Shown: piece after piece, positions 36,001-43,898 of the stretch
Layout: every line of letters begins with the position of its first letter
Numbering within the stretch: the first letter of the stretch is position 1
Source: Galbibacter pacificus
Lineage (GTDB): Bacteria; Bacteroidota; Bacteroidia; Flavobacteriales; Flavobacteriaceae
Assembly: GCF_029603165.1 (NCBI RefSeq)
Contig: NZ_JAQSVC010000002.1
Span: 744,001 to 808,000 of the forward strand
Reading direction: 5' to 3'
DNA: 64,000 bases
The notes under the pieces: model-generated
Seen by the model: the letters and a program-made list of their open reading frames with translations, nothing else
The model's database searches: none
Told to the model about the DNA's origin: nothing
Position numbers and translations under genes: made by a program

Positions 36001-36795
36001 TTTTCTAACATGCTCGATCAATGATGCTATTCCGGGCATGGGAACCTTGCTTTGAAATGGAAACAATTGTTTCCCGGCCGCAAAATACCCACCATGTGTT
36101 CCATATGTAAACAATGGATGATGAACCGCCACAATGATGGTTTTTCCTTCATTTTTTTTCAGCATTCCTTCAAACTCGATAAAAAATTTCTTTCTCGTTT
36201 TTATTTCACAATCGTCGTTTATGGTCGGGTGCTTGTCCCAATCTTCTAAAAACCACTGAGAATCTATCGTTATTAAATGAACCGCTTCAGAAATTTCTAT
36301 TTCGTCCAAACCGCATACATCACTTGGTAATAAAACTCTTTTTCTTTTAATAATACCCTCAATAAAATCTTCTTGCCTTTCTATTCCTTTAACCCCGCCA
36401 TTGTACCAGTCGTGGTTCCCGGGAATAAAAATTACTTTGGCAGCTACATCTTTTACGGCATTTATTTGGGTGGTTAATTGGTACTCGGCATTTTCCCTAT
36501 TTGCCCCGTCTTCCGGGGGCATTCCATCGGGATAGATGTTGTCGCCCAAAAAAATGGCAAAATCATTTTTAGTACTTTTAGACACAGCCTTCCGGAAAAG
36601 CTTTAAGGCATCAGACGGTTCGCTGTTGTTAGACCCTCCCGCATCGCCTATTAAATAAAAACGCCGGTCTATTTCTTTATTTTGGGAATCTTCCTTGTAA
36701 TTTTCCCTTACAAATTTCGACTGGTATGTTGCACAGGAAAACAGGCAGCACAAAAAAAGGAAGAGGAGGGTTTTATCAAAGTATTTTTTTATCAT
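33091..36795 (-). CDS. Fusion: metallophosphoesterase, kinase-like domain and Omp85-type barrel
   Basis: A 1234-residue outer-membrane protein with a lipobox (LFSC, Cys21). Residues about 45-320 are a calcineurin-like phosphoesterase: GDAGG (Asp51), GDN (Asp85), GNHD 126-129, HH 225-226, GHDH 302-305. Residues about 435-650 look like a FAM20/CotH-type kinase: Gly-rich loop MGGGHQTK (446-453), AVKK (469-472), GDWDRH (catalytic Asp613 candidate) and PRDRDQAF (636-643). Residues about 905-1234 form a surface-antigen/BamA-like barrel (GGNSGLRGY, ending in Phe). Similar lipoprotein-barrel phosphoesterases are known as unnamed families in Bacteroidota; the kinase-like reading is mine. Substrate unknown. 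Confidence 0.85.
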   Translation of the reverse strand: MIKKYFDKTLLFLFLCCLFSCATYQSKFVRENYKEDSQNKEIDRRFYLIGDAGGSNNSEPSDALKLFRKAVSKSTKNDFAIFLGDNIYPDGMPPEDGANRENAEYQLTTQINAVKDVAAKVIFIPGNHDWYNGGVKGIERQEDFIEGIIKRKRVLLPSDVCGLDEIEISEAVHLITIDSQWFLEDWDKHPTINDDCEIKTRKKFFIEFEGMLKKNEGKTIIVAVHHPLFTYGTHGGYFAAGKQLFPFQSKVPMPGIASLIEHVRKSGGVSIQDTQNQRYQEFKKRIESIAIEAPANVIFASGHDHSLQYIVNNKIKQVIAGSGSKESATKLTGNAIFGSGKQGYAIIDVYKDGSSWVRFFTAVDSKEMLAFQTEVYPPTPAIKNYNFPKNYPSYITTSVYPKEKTEVSNTYKGFWGDHYREIYGTSIKAKVAVLDTLYGGLTPIRMGGGHQTKTLRLVDKRGKEYNMRAVKKSAVQFLQSVVLKDKILTTEDLTQTLPEDLLLDFYTSAHPYAAYPIPILSNAVGVYHTNPKLYYIPKQQRLGKYNDEYGDELYLIEERPGKEHQDLESFGRPDDIESTDDLFDNLREDEKYTLDERAYIRARLFDMLIGDWDRHTDQWRWAEFNEGNKKIYRPIPRDRDQAFSDFDGAFLSSVRTLVAPAKMMQRYEPELKNIEWFNTEPMPMDRVLIQNSTLPVWQEEAAYIQENLTDDVIEKAFKQVPREVQDQSLEKIKTTLKERKVLLGNIANNYYKTLNKVAVLFGTDKDDYIEVIRAKNKETHVVISRIKDGKKADVIVDRIFNSNITKEIWIYGLDDKDIFEVSGKAKNPIMVRLVGGQNNDTFKINNGKKVRFYDYKSKNNTVAVNNGGVKRFTDIYENNIFTYNKNKYSTYTLVPGLGFNPDAGVIAGLNYTITNYGFERNPFSTKHSFGARYHFATQGVEFTYDGEVAGLLKKLNLSFGAKYNSPTYARNFYGYGNETENLEDDLGMDYYRTNLSNLKGYLGLTKRSPYGSTFRGTFIFEGAQVDDTPDRFIGEYNLDDDFFNWKYFTTLELGYTYKSYDLGINPSRGMFFNAITGYTFNLSDSGHGFVYLKPQLTFYNRLSKDHKLVLKTNVQSQLNFGDDFEFYQAPFLGGNSGLRGYRINRFTGKNSLVFNGDVRYTFNSFKTRILPIQLGLYGGADCGRVWLENDDSGLWHNSFGGGVFIVASKLINMDMSLFNSKEGNRFALKLGVNF

Positions 36796-36858
36796 ATTTT
36801 CAATTAAATGCAGATTTTATCGTAATATTATATTCAAAGATCTAGATATTAAAATTCC

Positions 36859-38034
36859 ATGAACGATATAGTTGATAAGTCGTCGGACTATGTAAAAAAC
36901 TTACTAATTACGAAGTTAGGTAAAAACTATTTATATCATAATCTGATCCATACAGAAAGAGTAGTTTCGAGTGCAAAAAAATTATGCGAAGCACTTAAAA
37001 TATCTGCTGAAGATGAAGAAATTATTATGCTTGCTGCTTGGTTCCACGATACGGGATATACGCAAAACCCTACCGAGCATGAAAGGGAAAGCTGTAAAAT
37101 TGCCAAACAGTTTTTAGAAGAAAATGGCTACAATAATACCGAAAAGCTCAACAAGGTATGCAGTACCATTATGGCCACTAAAATGGGCGCACTGCCCCAA
37201 AATATATTGGAAAAAATAATTAAGGATGCCGATAGTTCCCATTTGTCAAAAGAAAGTTATGTTAATACTTCTGAGATACTGCGACAAGAATTGGCCGCTA
37301 CCGGTGTGGCCGATTTTTCCATGGACGAATGGAGGAACAAAAACATAAAGCTTTTTGCAACCATGCACCAGTATTATACGGCTTATGCTATTGAAAACTG
37401 GAGCGAGGGCAAGATTAACAACCTAAACCAACTGATTAAAAAAAACAAAAAGGACAAACAAAAGGAGAAGAATGAAAAATTAAAGGCCAAGCTGAAGCAG
37501 GAAAACCCCGAAAGAGGCGTACAAACCCTCTACAGGGTTGCGCTACGCAACCATATTCAGCTTAGTTCTATTGCAGATACAAAAGCAAACATCCTCCTTT
37601 CCATTAATGCCATTATTATTTCGTTGGCCCTTTCCAACCTGATTCCAAAATTAGATAGTCCCTCCAATAGCCATTTGGTGTTGCCTACTTTGGTACTGGT
37701 TATTTTTAGTGTTATCTCGGTAGTTTTTGCCATCCTTTCTACCAAACCAAATGTTACAAGAGGAGAATTTACCGATGAAGATGTTGCCCAACGCAAGGTA
37801 AACCTGCTATTTTTCGGTAATTTCCATAAAGTTCCTTATAAAAAATATGAATCGGTTTTAAGAGAAATGACCAAAGAAAAGGAATATATTTACGAATCTT
37901 TGACCATGGACCTGTATAATCTTGGGCTTGTATTGGCCAAAAAATATAAACTCTTACGAATTACTTATATGGTATTTATGGTAGGGTTGATACTATCGGT
38001 CTTTTCTTTTATTATAGCTTTTTCGTTTATTTAG
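36859..38034 (+). CDS. HD phosphohydrolase domain fused to Pycsar-effector-like (DUF5706) membrane domain
   Basis: Residues about 20-185 are an HD domain with the full motif: His31 (LIHTERV), His63-Asp64 (WFHDTGY) and Asp123/Asp125 (IKDADSSHL). A Lys-rich linker (195-215) leads to the DUF5706 region (222-391), the membrane domain of PycTM effectors: LSSIADTKANILLSINAIIIS (in parts), TM segments about 243-261, 272-294 and 367-389, and the conserved NLLFFGNFH block. In Pycsar such domains respond to cCMP/cUMP and damage the membrane. No pyrimidine cyclase is adjacent, so this may be a stand-alone nucleotide-sensing or house-cleaning version. Its stop overlaps the next gene's stop by 8 bp. Confidence 0.85.
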   Translation: MNDIVDKSSDYVKNLLITKLGKNYLYHNLIHTERVVSSAKKLCEALKISAEDEEIIMLAAWFHDTGYTQNPTEHERESCKIAKQFLEENGYNNTEKLNKVCSTIMATKMGALPQNILEKIIKDADSSHLSKESYVNTSEILRQELAATGVADFSMDEWRNKNIKLFATMHQYYTAYAIENWSEGKINNLNQLIKKNKKDKQKEKNEKLKAKLKQENPERGVQTLYRVALRNHIQLSSIADTKANILLSINAIIISLALSNLIPKLDSPSNSHLVLPTLVLVIFSVISVVFAILSTKPNVTRGEFTDEDVAQRKVNLLFFGNFHKVPYKKYESVLREMTKEKEYIYESLTMDLYNLGLVLAKKYKLLRITYMVFMVGLILSVFSFIIAFSFI

Positions 38035-40390
38035 CAATTACCTTCATAAGATCGTTAAACGTCAATGGGCTCTTTCCTTCGGCATAGGTATACAATATTT
38101 CTACCGACATGGCCTTTAGCCCAATAACGCCCTGTAATTCCTCCAGTTCGTTAATTTCAACATTGTCGTAAAGCATGCCCTTTGCCTGCAATAAACGTAT
38201 GTACCTTAAATATTCTTCTTCTTCCTTTTTTTGAGAATACACAATGGTAATCTTGCCAGGTTTGGTTATGCGTTCGTTGGTGCCTTTAATATGTGCCTTG
38301 TCTATACGTTTCTTTATTATTTCATATCTGGCATTGTAGGTCCCGTCGACATCAAAGCGTTTTTCGTCCATTCTAAATTTAATAGTAAGCGGAGAACTGT
38401 GCACCAAAATCAAGGAAGTAACGTCCAAAGGCACTTCAAGGCTTGGTTTTAGCTCGTAATATGCATTTTCCATGGCACACATTACCACCAATTGCCATAA
38501 TTTTAGGTTTTGAAGGTATATATCGCTGTAATTTTTTGTAGGCGCAATAGCATTTCCGATATACATGGTGTGGTCTACCCCATCGGTTTTGTACCTTTCA
38601 AAATAATGGGGGAAAATATGTTGGGCCTCGACTTGTTTTTCATCCAGTATCCTGGCCATTTTTTTGTTCATGCTTGTAACGGCATCATCATATTTTCTAC
38701 GTTGGTCGTAAATCATTTTCAAAGATGGGTCCAACGCCTTTTCATAATGAGCCACCATTGCTGCCAGGGAATTGTTGAATATGGCTATTTGCTCCAACGA
38801 TGGATGTATTTCTTCTTTTAGAAAATCCATCACAATTTGTTCGGTCCCTGTTTTAAAAGATTTTTTTACTTCTTCTAAATACGACAATACCCTAAATTGA
38901 TATTCCTCATAAATTGGGAATTTCATCAAACTGGTGACACGGTCGAATATTAGGCTTAACTGTTCAAGCTGCGTTATTAAATCTTTTTGGGTTGCCTTGT
39001 TCCTGGCTATAGACGAGTTTTTAATGTCTATTTGCCCATACAAAGGAAATACATCCTTAAAAACAATATCTTTAAAAGAAATAATATTCCCTCTGCTTTT
39101 TTCTTCCAAATAATGTTTTACCTCTTTTACAAATTTCCACTTTACACTTTCGTGAATGGAAGTATACTCATTTTGAATAATCGCCTCTATGGCATTGGCA
39201 TGCTCGTTTTTATTACGGATAACCGCTGCGGTGATATACGGAAGAACATCGTTAAGCTTGTTGGCATTGATGCTGTTTAACTCGTATTTTCTTTTAGAAA
39301 CCAGTTCTAGTACGCCCAAAAGCTCTTTTTCGTTTGTTATGGGAATTAAAATGGCGCTTTTATATCCTTGGTGGTATAATGCCCTATATGGCATTGCGCC
39401 TTGCGATAATTTATAAGCTTTCTCAATATCTGAAATTGAAAAGTATTTTTTTTCGCCTTTGAGGATCTGACTCGATTTTTCGCACAAAATGGTGTCGCAG
39501 TCTTCTTCATGCTTTTCCCATAGCAAATAACTGGGCAGCCCTTTGGTTAATTTTTCAAAAACATACGAATGCTCATCGTATCCAGAGAAACCCGTTTGTA
39601 AATCGCTAATATTGAAAATAGACCGGAATATTTCCTGAAAACGGTTTAAAAGTATGGCATCGCTGGACGATTGTTCCAACAAGGTCGTTTTTAAGTCGGA
39701 AATAGAATCGTCTATGGTTACGTCAAAAATATTAGAAATAACAAAGCCGCTCGCAATCCAACTATTGGGCGGAAATTTTTCTTTCCATAACTCAAGGTTG
39801 TCAAAACCATCCAAGAGTTCTTCGATATCTTTATCGGTAAGGGTCTTTGCTTTATCGGTCGGGAGAAATTCCATAAAGTCTGCATTGTACTGTATTCTAT
39901 AATGCCTTAAAACACCGTTCTTGTCTGGAATGTCGTAAAAAAGTGGTTTTTTATAGGCCAGGTCCCCTTTTTTATAATAAAACGATAAAATTACGGCACA
40001 TTGAAGAATGTACATTTGTTCCTCGGGCACGTTCCTAATTTGCAAATCATAACCGTCCCCGGCATCTTTTAATATTTTTTTAAAGCGTTGAGAAGATTTA
40101 AAGATGTTATTGTCAAAAGGAAGTCCGGCCGTTTTTATTTCGTTGTTGGAAAGTATGGGCGAAAACGAATCCTGTAAAAGTATTTCTATTTGTTCTTTGT
40201 AATCCCCGCATTTGTTTAAGTCTGAAAAACCATGCCTCAATTCCGGATAAGCATCTGCCATTTCAAGTATTTGCCTTGCATTTTCGGCCTGAAGCTTCGA
40301 GCCGTTCTTGGCTACTTCTTCGTACATTTCCAAAAGTTTATTAAAACTAATGCTTATTTTAAATGGGGAATCGTGTAAATAGCTTTTCAT
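38027..40390 (-). CDS. Large GAF-domain protein of unknown function
   Basis: A 787-residue soluble protein, no signal peptide or TM. Residues about 245-392 resemble a GAF sensor domain (GYKSAILIPI, ELLGVLELVSKRKYELN). The N-terminal 1-240 and C-terminal 400-787 parts match nothing I recognise; the C-terminal part is helix-rich (LSYLEEVKKSFKTG, DQRRKYDDAVTSMNKKMARIL) and then mixed (SPLTIKFRMDEKRFDVDGTYNARYEI in parts). No histidine kinase, cyclase or HTH motif was found. It is convergent with, and overlaps by 8 bp, the HD-DUF5706 gene. A role as partner or sensor for that gene is only a hypothesis. Confidence 0.65.
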   Translation of the reverse strand: MKSYLHDSPFKISISFNKLLEMYEEVAKNGSKLQAENARQILEMADAYPELRHGFSDLNKCGDYKEQIEILLQDSFSPILSNNEIKTAGLPFDNNIFKSSQRFKKILKDAGDGYDLQIRNVPEEQMYILQCAVILSFYYKKGDLAYKKPLFYDIPDKNGVLRHYRIQYNADFMEFLPTDKAKTLTDKDIEELLDGFDNLELWKEKFPPNSWIASGFVISNIFDVTIDDSISDLKTTLLEQSSSDAILLNRFQEIFRSIFNISDLQTGFSGYDEHSYVFEKLTKGLPSYLLWEKHEEDCDTILCEKSSQILKGEKKYFSISDIEKAYKLSQGAMPYRALYHQGYKSAILIPITNEKELLGVLELVSKRKYELNSINANKLNDVLPYITAAVIRNKNEHANAIEAIIQNEYTSIHESVKWKFVKEVKHYLEEKSRGNIISFKDIVFKDVFPLYGQIDIKNSSIARNKATQKDLITQLEQLSLIFDRVTSLMKFPIYEEYQFRVLSYLEEVKKSFKTGTEQIVMDFLKEEIHPSLEQIAIFNNSLAAMVAHYEKALDPSLKMIYDQRRKYDDAVTSMNKKMARILDEKQVEAQHIFPHYFERYKTDGVDHTMYIGNAIAPTKNYSDIYLQNLKLWQLVVMCAMENAYYELKPSLEVPLDVTSLILVHSSPLTIKFRMDEKRFDVDGTYNARYEIIKKRIDKAHIKGTNERITKPGKITIVYSQKKEEEEYLRYIRLLQAKGMLYDNVEINELEELQGVIGLKAMSVEILYTYAEGKSPLTFNDLMKVIAK

Positions 40391-40481
40391 GCCAAAAGTA
40401 TTATATCTTTATGTCTGTCGGTTATTCCTACAAAACTTACAATAGCATACTGTAAAAATACAAATAAAATATACGCAGCAA

Positions 40482-40519
40482 TAAAAAGAAATATGCCCCG
40501 ATAGGTATGTTCAGGGCAT
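40482..40519 (-). terminator. Intrinsic terminator of the GH20-like operon
   Basis: On the minus strand ATGCCC (40514-40519) pairs with GGGCAT (40493-40498), followed by ATTTCTTTTTA. It lies about 30 bp after the stop of the GH20-like gene. Confidence 0.55.
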
Positions 40520-40547
40520 TAAACCATATAAAATATTAAGGCCAAGC

Positions 40548-41600
40548 TTAAAAGATAGCCTTAAATGTGGTGGCTTCATTCACTTCTTCATTTTTATTGT
40601 CTTCAAACATGTCCATAAAGTTTTCGGCACTTGTCCAAACGGTATGCAGCATTCCTTTGTACCTGTCTTTCATTTCATCGGTAGCGTTGCTTCTTAAATC
40701 TTTAAGCATTTGTTGTTGTGTTTTTGCCACTTCGGGCTTTCTCCAAGAGCAAGTGGCCACATCAAAGCCGTGCATGGCAAAATAAGACGCCGTTGGGTCT
40801 GCCCTTTCGTAATGCCAATCGCAAATCATTACATCTTTGGGGATCAAGTTAATGGCCCTATACGTATTGTTCATGCTTGCTTCCCACATTCCCATTCCGG
40901 TTGTTTTACCATCAATAAGCCTATCTCCCCAAATCCATAAACGCTTTCCCGAAGCTGCCAAATGGTTCCTTATTTTTGTTACTTCTCCAGCATATAGCTC
41001 GGCTTTGTCCCTTCCGCCACATCTGGGACAATTTGGGTCTGCTATATAAAAAACTTCGTCCATTCCCGCATGAAAAGCATCTGCTTTAAAAGCGGCAGTT
41101 ATTTCATCTACCAAATCAAATACTACTTTGTGCACTTTTGGATGAAGCGGACAATAGCTTTTACAATATAGCCCATCTTTATTTGGCCACTCGTATTCTT
41201 TGGGCATTTCTATTTGTGGGGTTTCGTCAAATTCCGGGTATATTTCCAAAAGCTTTCCCAAAGATTCCGCCCAGGACTGATGCCCCAATAAATTTATCTG
41301 CGGAATAATTTTAATACCGGACTTCACGCATGCTTCAACAATTTTATCAACATCGGCCTGTGTCAAACCATCTTTTTCAGCCAATTCGGGATGCGATTGG
41401 TATATGAAGTTATAATCTACCCTTAAAACCATGGTATTGACCTTCCGTGGGGCAACTTCTTCTTCTATAAATTTTACAAACCTGTCCACGCTTTTATGTT
41501 GGGGCGCTGCTATGGCCAAACCCCTTAAAGGCAAGGTGTCTTGCGCCAATAAAGTAAAGTTGATGCATAGAAAAAATAATAGCAAATACGTATTCTTCAT
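40548..41600 (-). CDS. GH20-like (beta-hexosaminidase-type) TIM-barrel glycosidase
   Basis: Predicted exported glycosidase. The ATG at 41600 is chosen because it starts a signal peptide (MKNTYLLLFFLCINFTLLAQ); the upstream start at 41654 lies inside the preceding gene. The protein has a GH20-like barrel with the Asp181-Glu182 pair (HAGMDEVFY), INLLGHQSWAESLGKLL and a late WTSAENFMD block. At 350 residues it lacks the extra N-terminal domain of ordinary GH20 enzymes, and a CPRCGG sequence follows the active-site strand. N-acetylhexosaminidase activity is possible but not assured. It lies 4 bp after the DUF5009 gene. Confidence 0.75.
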   Translation of the reverse strand: MKNTYLLLFFLCINFTLLAQDTLPLRGLAIAAPQHKSVDRFVKFIEEEVAPRKVNTMVLRVDYNFIYQSHPELAEKDGLTQADVDKIVEACVKSGIKIIPQINLLGHQSWAESLGKLLEIYPEFDETPQIEMPKEYEWPNKDGLYCKSYCPLHPKVHKVVFDLVDEITAAFKADAFHAGMDEVFYIADPNCPRCGGRDKAELYAGEVTKIRNHLAASGKRLWIWGDRLIDGKTTGMGMWEASMNNTYRAINLIPKDVMICDWHYERADPTASYFAMHGFDVATCSWRKPEVAKTQQQMLKDLRSNATDEMKDRYKGMLHTVWTSAENFMDMFEDNKNEEVNEATTFKAIF

Positions 41601-41604
41601 TTTT

Positions 41605-42798
41605 TTATAATTTAAGTTTGATATTGATTTTTGATAAAAGGGCGGCAAAGCCAATCATGGCAAATGCCCAAACAACAGAGCCCAAAACTGCCAGTAATAC
41701 CGATTCTTCCTGCTTGTAAAACAAAATATTCAACCCCAGTCCCCAAATGGTAAAATAAATAATATCGGGGGCAAGATATGTGGTAAGCGAGTTTTGCCCG
41801 GCGGGTTTAAATATAGCGCTCCATTTTATAAGCTTTAAATAATCTATTATGAAGAAAAGAACACAAAAAACCAAAATGCTTATACCGTTACAGATCATGG
41901 CCCAGCTTGGAGTTCCCTGAATTTTTGAAATAATAAACCAGTTTCTCAATACAAAACCGCTTGCTAATACCAATATTCCAAAAGGAAGCAATATTTTAAA
42001 CAATTTATCTGGTTGAAGCTTGTATTTTTTTAAAATCATACCTATCAAAAGCCCGCAAATAACAATTGAAGGTACATTGCCACTCACCAAAACTCCAAAA
42101 TAAAGTGCTATCCCGTCTAAAAAAGTTAAAAGTCCAAGCAGTGATAGTACATTCAAGGCAATAAAGAGTACCCAGATCAAGCTAACCTTTACAAAGCTTC
42201 CTTTTGCAAGCAAATAAGTAACCGAAGTGGCAAAATACCCCCAGCCTATCAAGCCTAAAATGCCCCACCAACTGGTAATTAACCATTGCGGGTCATTGGG
42301 GGTTCCTGCCTTAAAAATAAAGGCAAGTATAATTAAACCAATAACGCCAATGAGTTTTAATGCCTTGAAAACAATATTGTAATATTTAGAGTTTGGGTAC
42401 GTATTCCAAATTAAAAATATAGAAACATAAACCAATATGGCCCAAAGGTTTTGGTTTATCCCGGCCAATTCCGGGTTTAACCTATGGATATTGACCATCA
42501 AGACCCCAATTAACAACAAGCTCAGGGTTCTAACTACAATGTGCCAAAGAAGTTTGGCCGTGCCCTCTCCTTTTTTTTGTCTGGACATAAAGGCAAATGG
42601 TATGGACAAACCAACCATGAACAAAAAGCCCGGAAAAACCCAGTCGGCTAATCCCATGGCGTCTTCGGTAGCTTTGGTATGCACCATCCATTTTGGCACA
42701 CCGGGTTCGTATAAGTCGTTAACAAAAAGCATGAGGAACAAGGTAATTCCCCGCATTATATCGATAGCTAATATCCGATTGAAGTTTTTTGCATTCAT
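41605..42798 (-). CDS. DUF5009 / HGSNAT-like membrane acyltransferase
   Basis: Polytopic inner-membrane protein (about 397 residues, roughly 10 TM segments) similar to heparan-alpha-glucosaminide N-acetyltransferase and NagX-like proteins. Evidence: the N-terminus RILAIDIMRGITLFLMLFVND and the loop LADWVFPGFLFMVGLSIPFA. The start is the ATG at 42798, directly after the preceding stop (42802); a TTG at 42801 is less likely. It is the middle gene of a three-gene operon. The family is thought to transfer acetyl groups to sugars across membranes, which would fit an amino-sugar-linked glycosidase next door; that is inference. Confidence 0.75.
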   Translation of the reverse strand: MNAKNFNRILAIDIMRGITLFLMLFVNDLYEPGVPKWMVHTKATEDAMGLADWVFPGFLFMVGLSIPFAFMSRQKKGEGTAKLLWHIVVRTLSLLLIGVLMVNIHRLNPELAGINQNLWAILVYVSIFLIWNTYPNSKYYNIVFKALKLIGVIGLIILAFIFKAGTPNDPQWLITSWWGILGLIGWGYFATSVTYLLAKGSFVKVSLIWVLFIALNVLSLLGLLTFLDGIALYFGVLVSGNVPSIVICGLLIGMILKKYKLQPDKLFKILLPFGILVLASGFVLRNWFIISKIQGTPSWAMICNGISILVFCVLFFIIDYLKLIKWSAIFKPAGQNSLTTYLAPDIIYFTIWGLGLNILFYKQEESVLLAVLGSVVWAFAMIGFAALLSKINIKLKL

Positions 42799-42801
42799 CA
42801 A

Positions 42802-43590
42802 TTAATATTTAAATACATTTCCTTTTTTATCCGTAGAAACCACATATTTTAAAGCAGCAATTACCATCCTGTTTTGAACAGCTTCCTTAAAAATCCTGCT
42901 CCCGTGACCTATATTCATATAAACCATCCTGTATTTTGTGTGCGTCCAAACTACTGGGGTATCACCACCTTGAATAATGTCTTTTAGCCCAAATGGATAG
43001 TTGTCTTCCGAAAGGGATGCCAATACTTTTACATCGAGATTTTCGCGCGGGCTGGGTTTCCACTGGTACCATTCATTAGCTGGTGCTATATAAGTTTTGG
43101 GCATGCCTTTGGTTACGGGGTGCATTGTATCTTCGACTACGATTTTTGCTGGCATTGGCGGCCAATTATTGGTATAAAAAACAGCGCCGCCCAAAAAATC
43201 AACAAACCATGGCCAATTGGTAGTTTTATCGTTGTATGCAGATACATGAAACCCGAGCCATCCACCGCCATTGTCCATATATTTTTCAAAAGCTGCTCTT
43301 TGCTGTTGGGTATGCGGAAAATCGTTTAACATGATTATCAACGAATACGATTGCAGATCGTCCAACAATAAATCGTCCATATTGGTTGTTGTTTCCAATA
43401 TAAAACCATCTCCAATGGTTAAATCTTTTAAGTAAGCAATTGCGTCATTAGCAAAATTTACATGGGCTTCTTCTACTTCCGTGCTATAAAAGGCCAAGGC
43501 TTTAAACCTGGGGAACTGTGCGAAAGAATAAAACGAACATAATAGAACAAAGAGATATAGATTTTTCTTAAAAAAAAGTTGTAATAACAT
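42802..43590 (-). CDS. ThuA-like protein
   Basis: A 262-residue exported protein (signal peptide about 1-24, LLCSFYSFAQ). It has the ThuA (trehalose-utilisation) fold, a glutamine-amidotransferase-like alpha/beta domain: FKALAFYSTEVEEAHVNFA, GGGWLGFHVSAYNDK and PVVWTHTKYRMVYMNIGHG. ThuA-like proteins are common in glycan loci and their biochemistry is poorly defined. It is the first gene of the operon with the DUF5009 and GH20-like genes, which abut it with gaps of 3 to 4 bp. Confidence 0.8.
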   Translation of the reverse strand: MLLQLFFKKNLYLFVLLCSFYSFAQFPRFKALAFYSTEVEEAHVNFANDAIAYLKDLTIGDGFILETTTNMDDLLLDDLQSYSLIIMLNDFPHTQQQRAAFEKYMDNGGGWLGFHVSAYNDKTTNWPWFVDFLGGAVFYTNNWPPMPAKIVVEDTMHPVTKGMPKTYIAPANEWYQWKPSPRENLDVKVLASLSEDNYPFGLKDIIQGGDTPVVWTHTKYRMVYMNIGHGSRIFKEAVQNRMVIAALKYVVSTDKKGNVFKY

Positions 43591-43898
43591 GGTTTTAGGT
43601 TGGTTGAATTTACTGAATTCATCTTGACTTTTTTGATTGAAGCTAAGATGAGTTCGTTATAAAACGTTCCTAAATTAAATATTAAATTATTGTAAACAAT
43701 TAGTTTTCCGCAACTTTTTTTTGCGGTAAAATTATCGAGGTTGTTTAGCTACAATCTGCTGTTGTTGGTCTAAAAAACAATGTTCGGATTATTTAAAATG
43801 AAGATATTAGTTGTTTTTTCATACACTGGGCAATTTCGGCCTGCCCCGTCCCAATACCAAAAAGCAATCAAAAGGATGCTTATTCTCGGCAACGAAAC
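43591..43898. other. 308-bp intergenic region between fucose operon end and ThuA operon start
   Basis: AT-rich, no gene. The only structure is a small hairpin, CCGCAA (43708-43713) with TTGCGG (43721-43726), with no T-run in the direction of the upstream operon. It should contain the end of the fucose operon and the promoter of the ThuA operon, but no TAnnTTTG box was found on the minus strand. Confidence 0.6.

Noticed and set aside
40393-40400. TACTTTTG (-7-like) on the minus strand before the GAF-protein gene
   Set aside because: It ends 3 bp from the ATG, so transcription would start within the start codon. A leaderless message is possible but a chance match is more likely.
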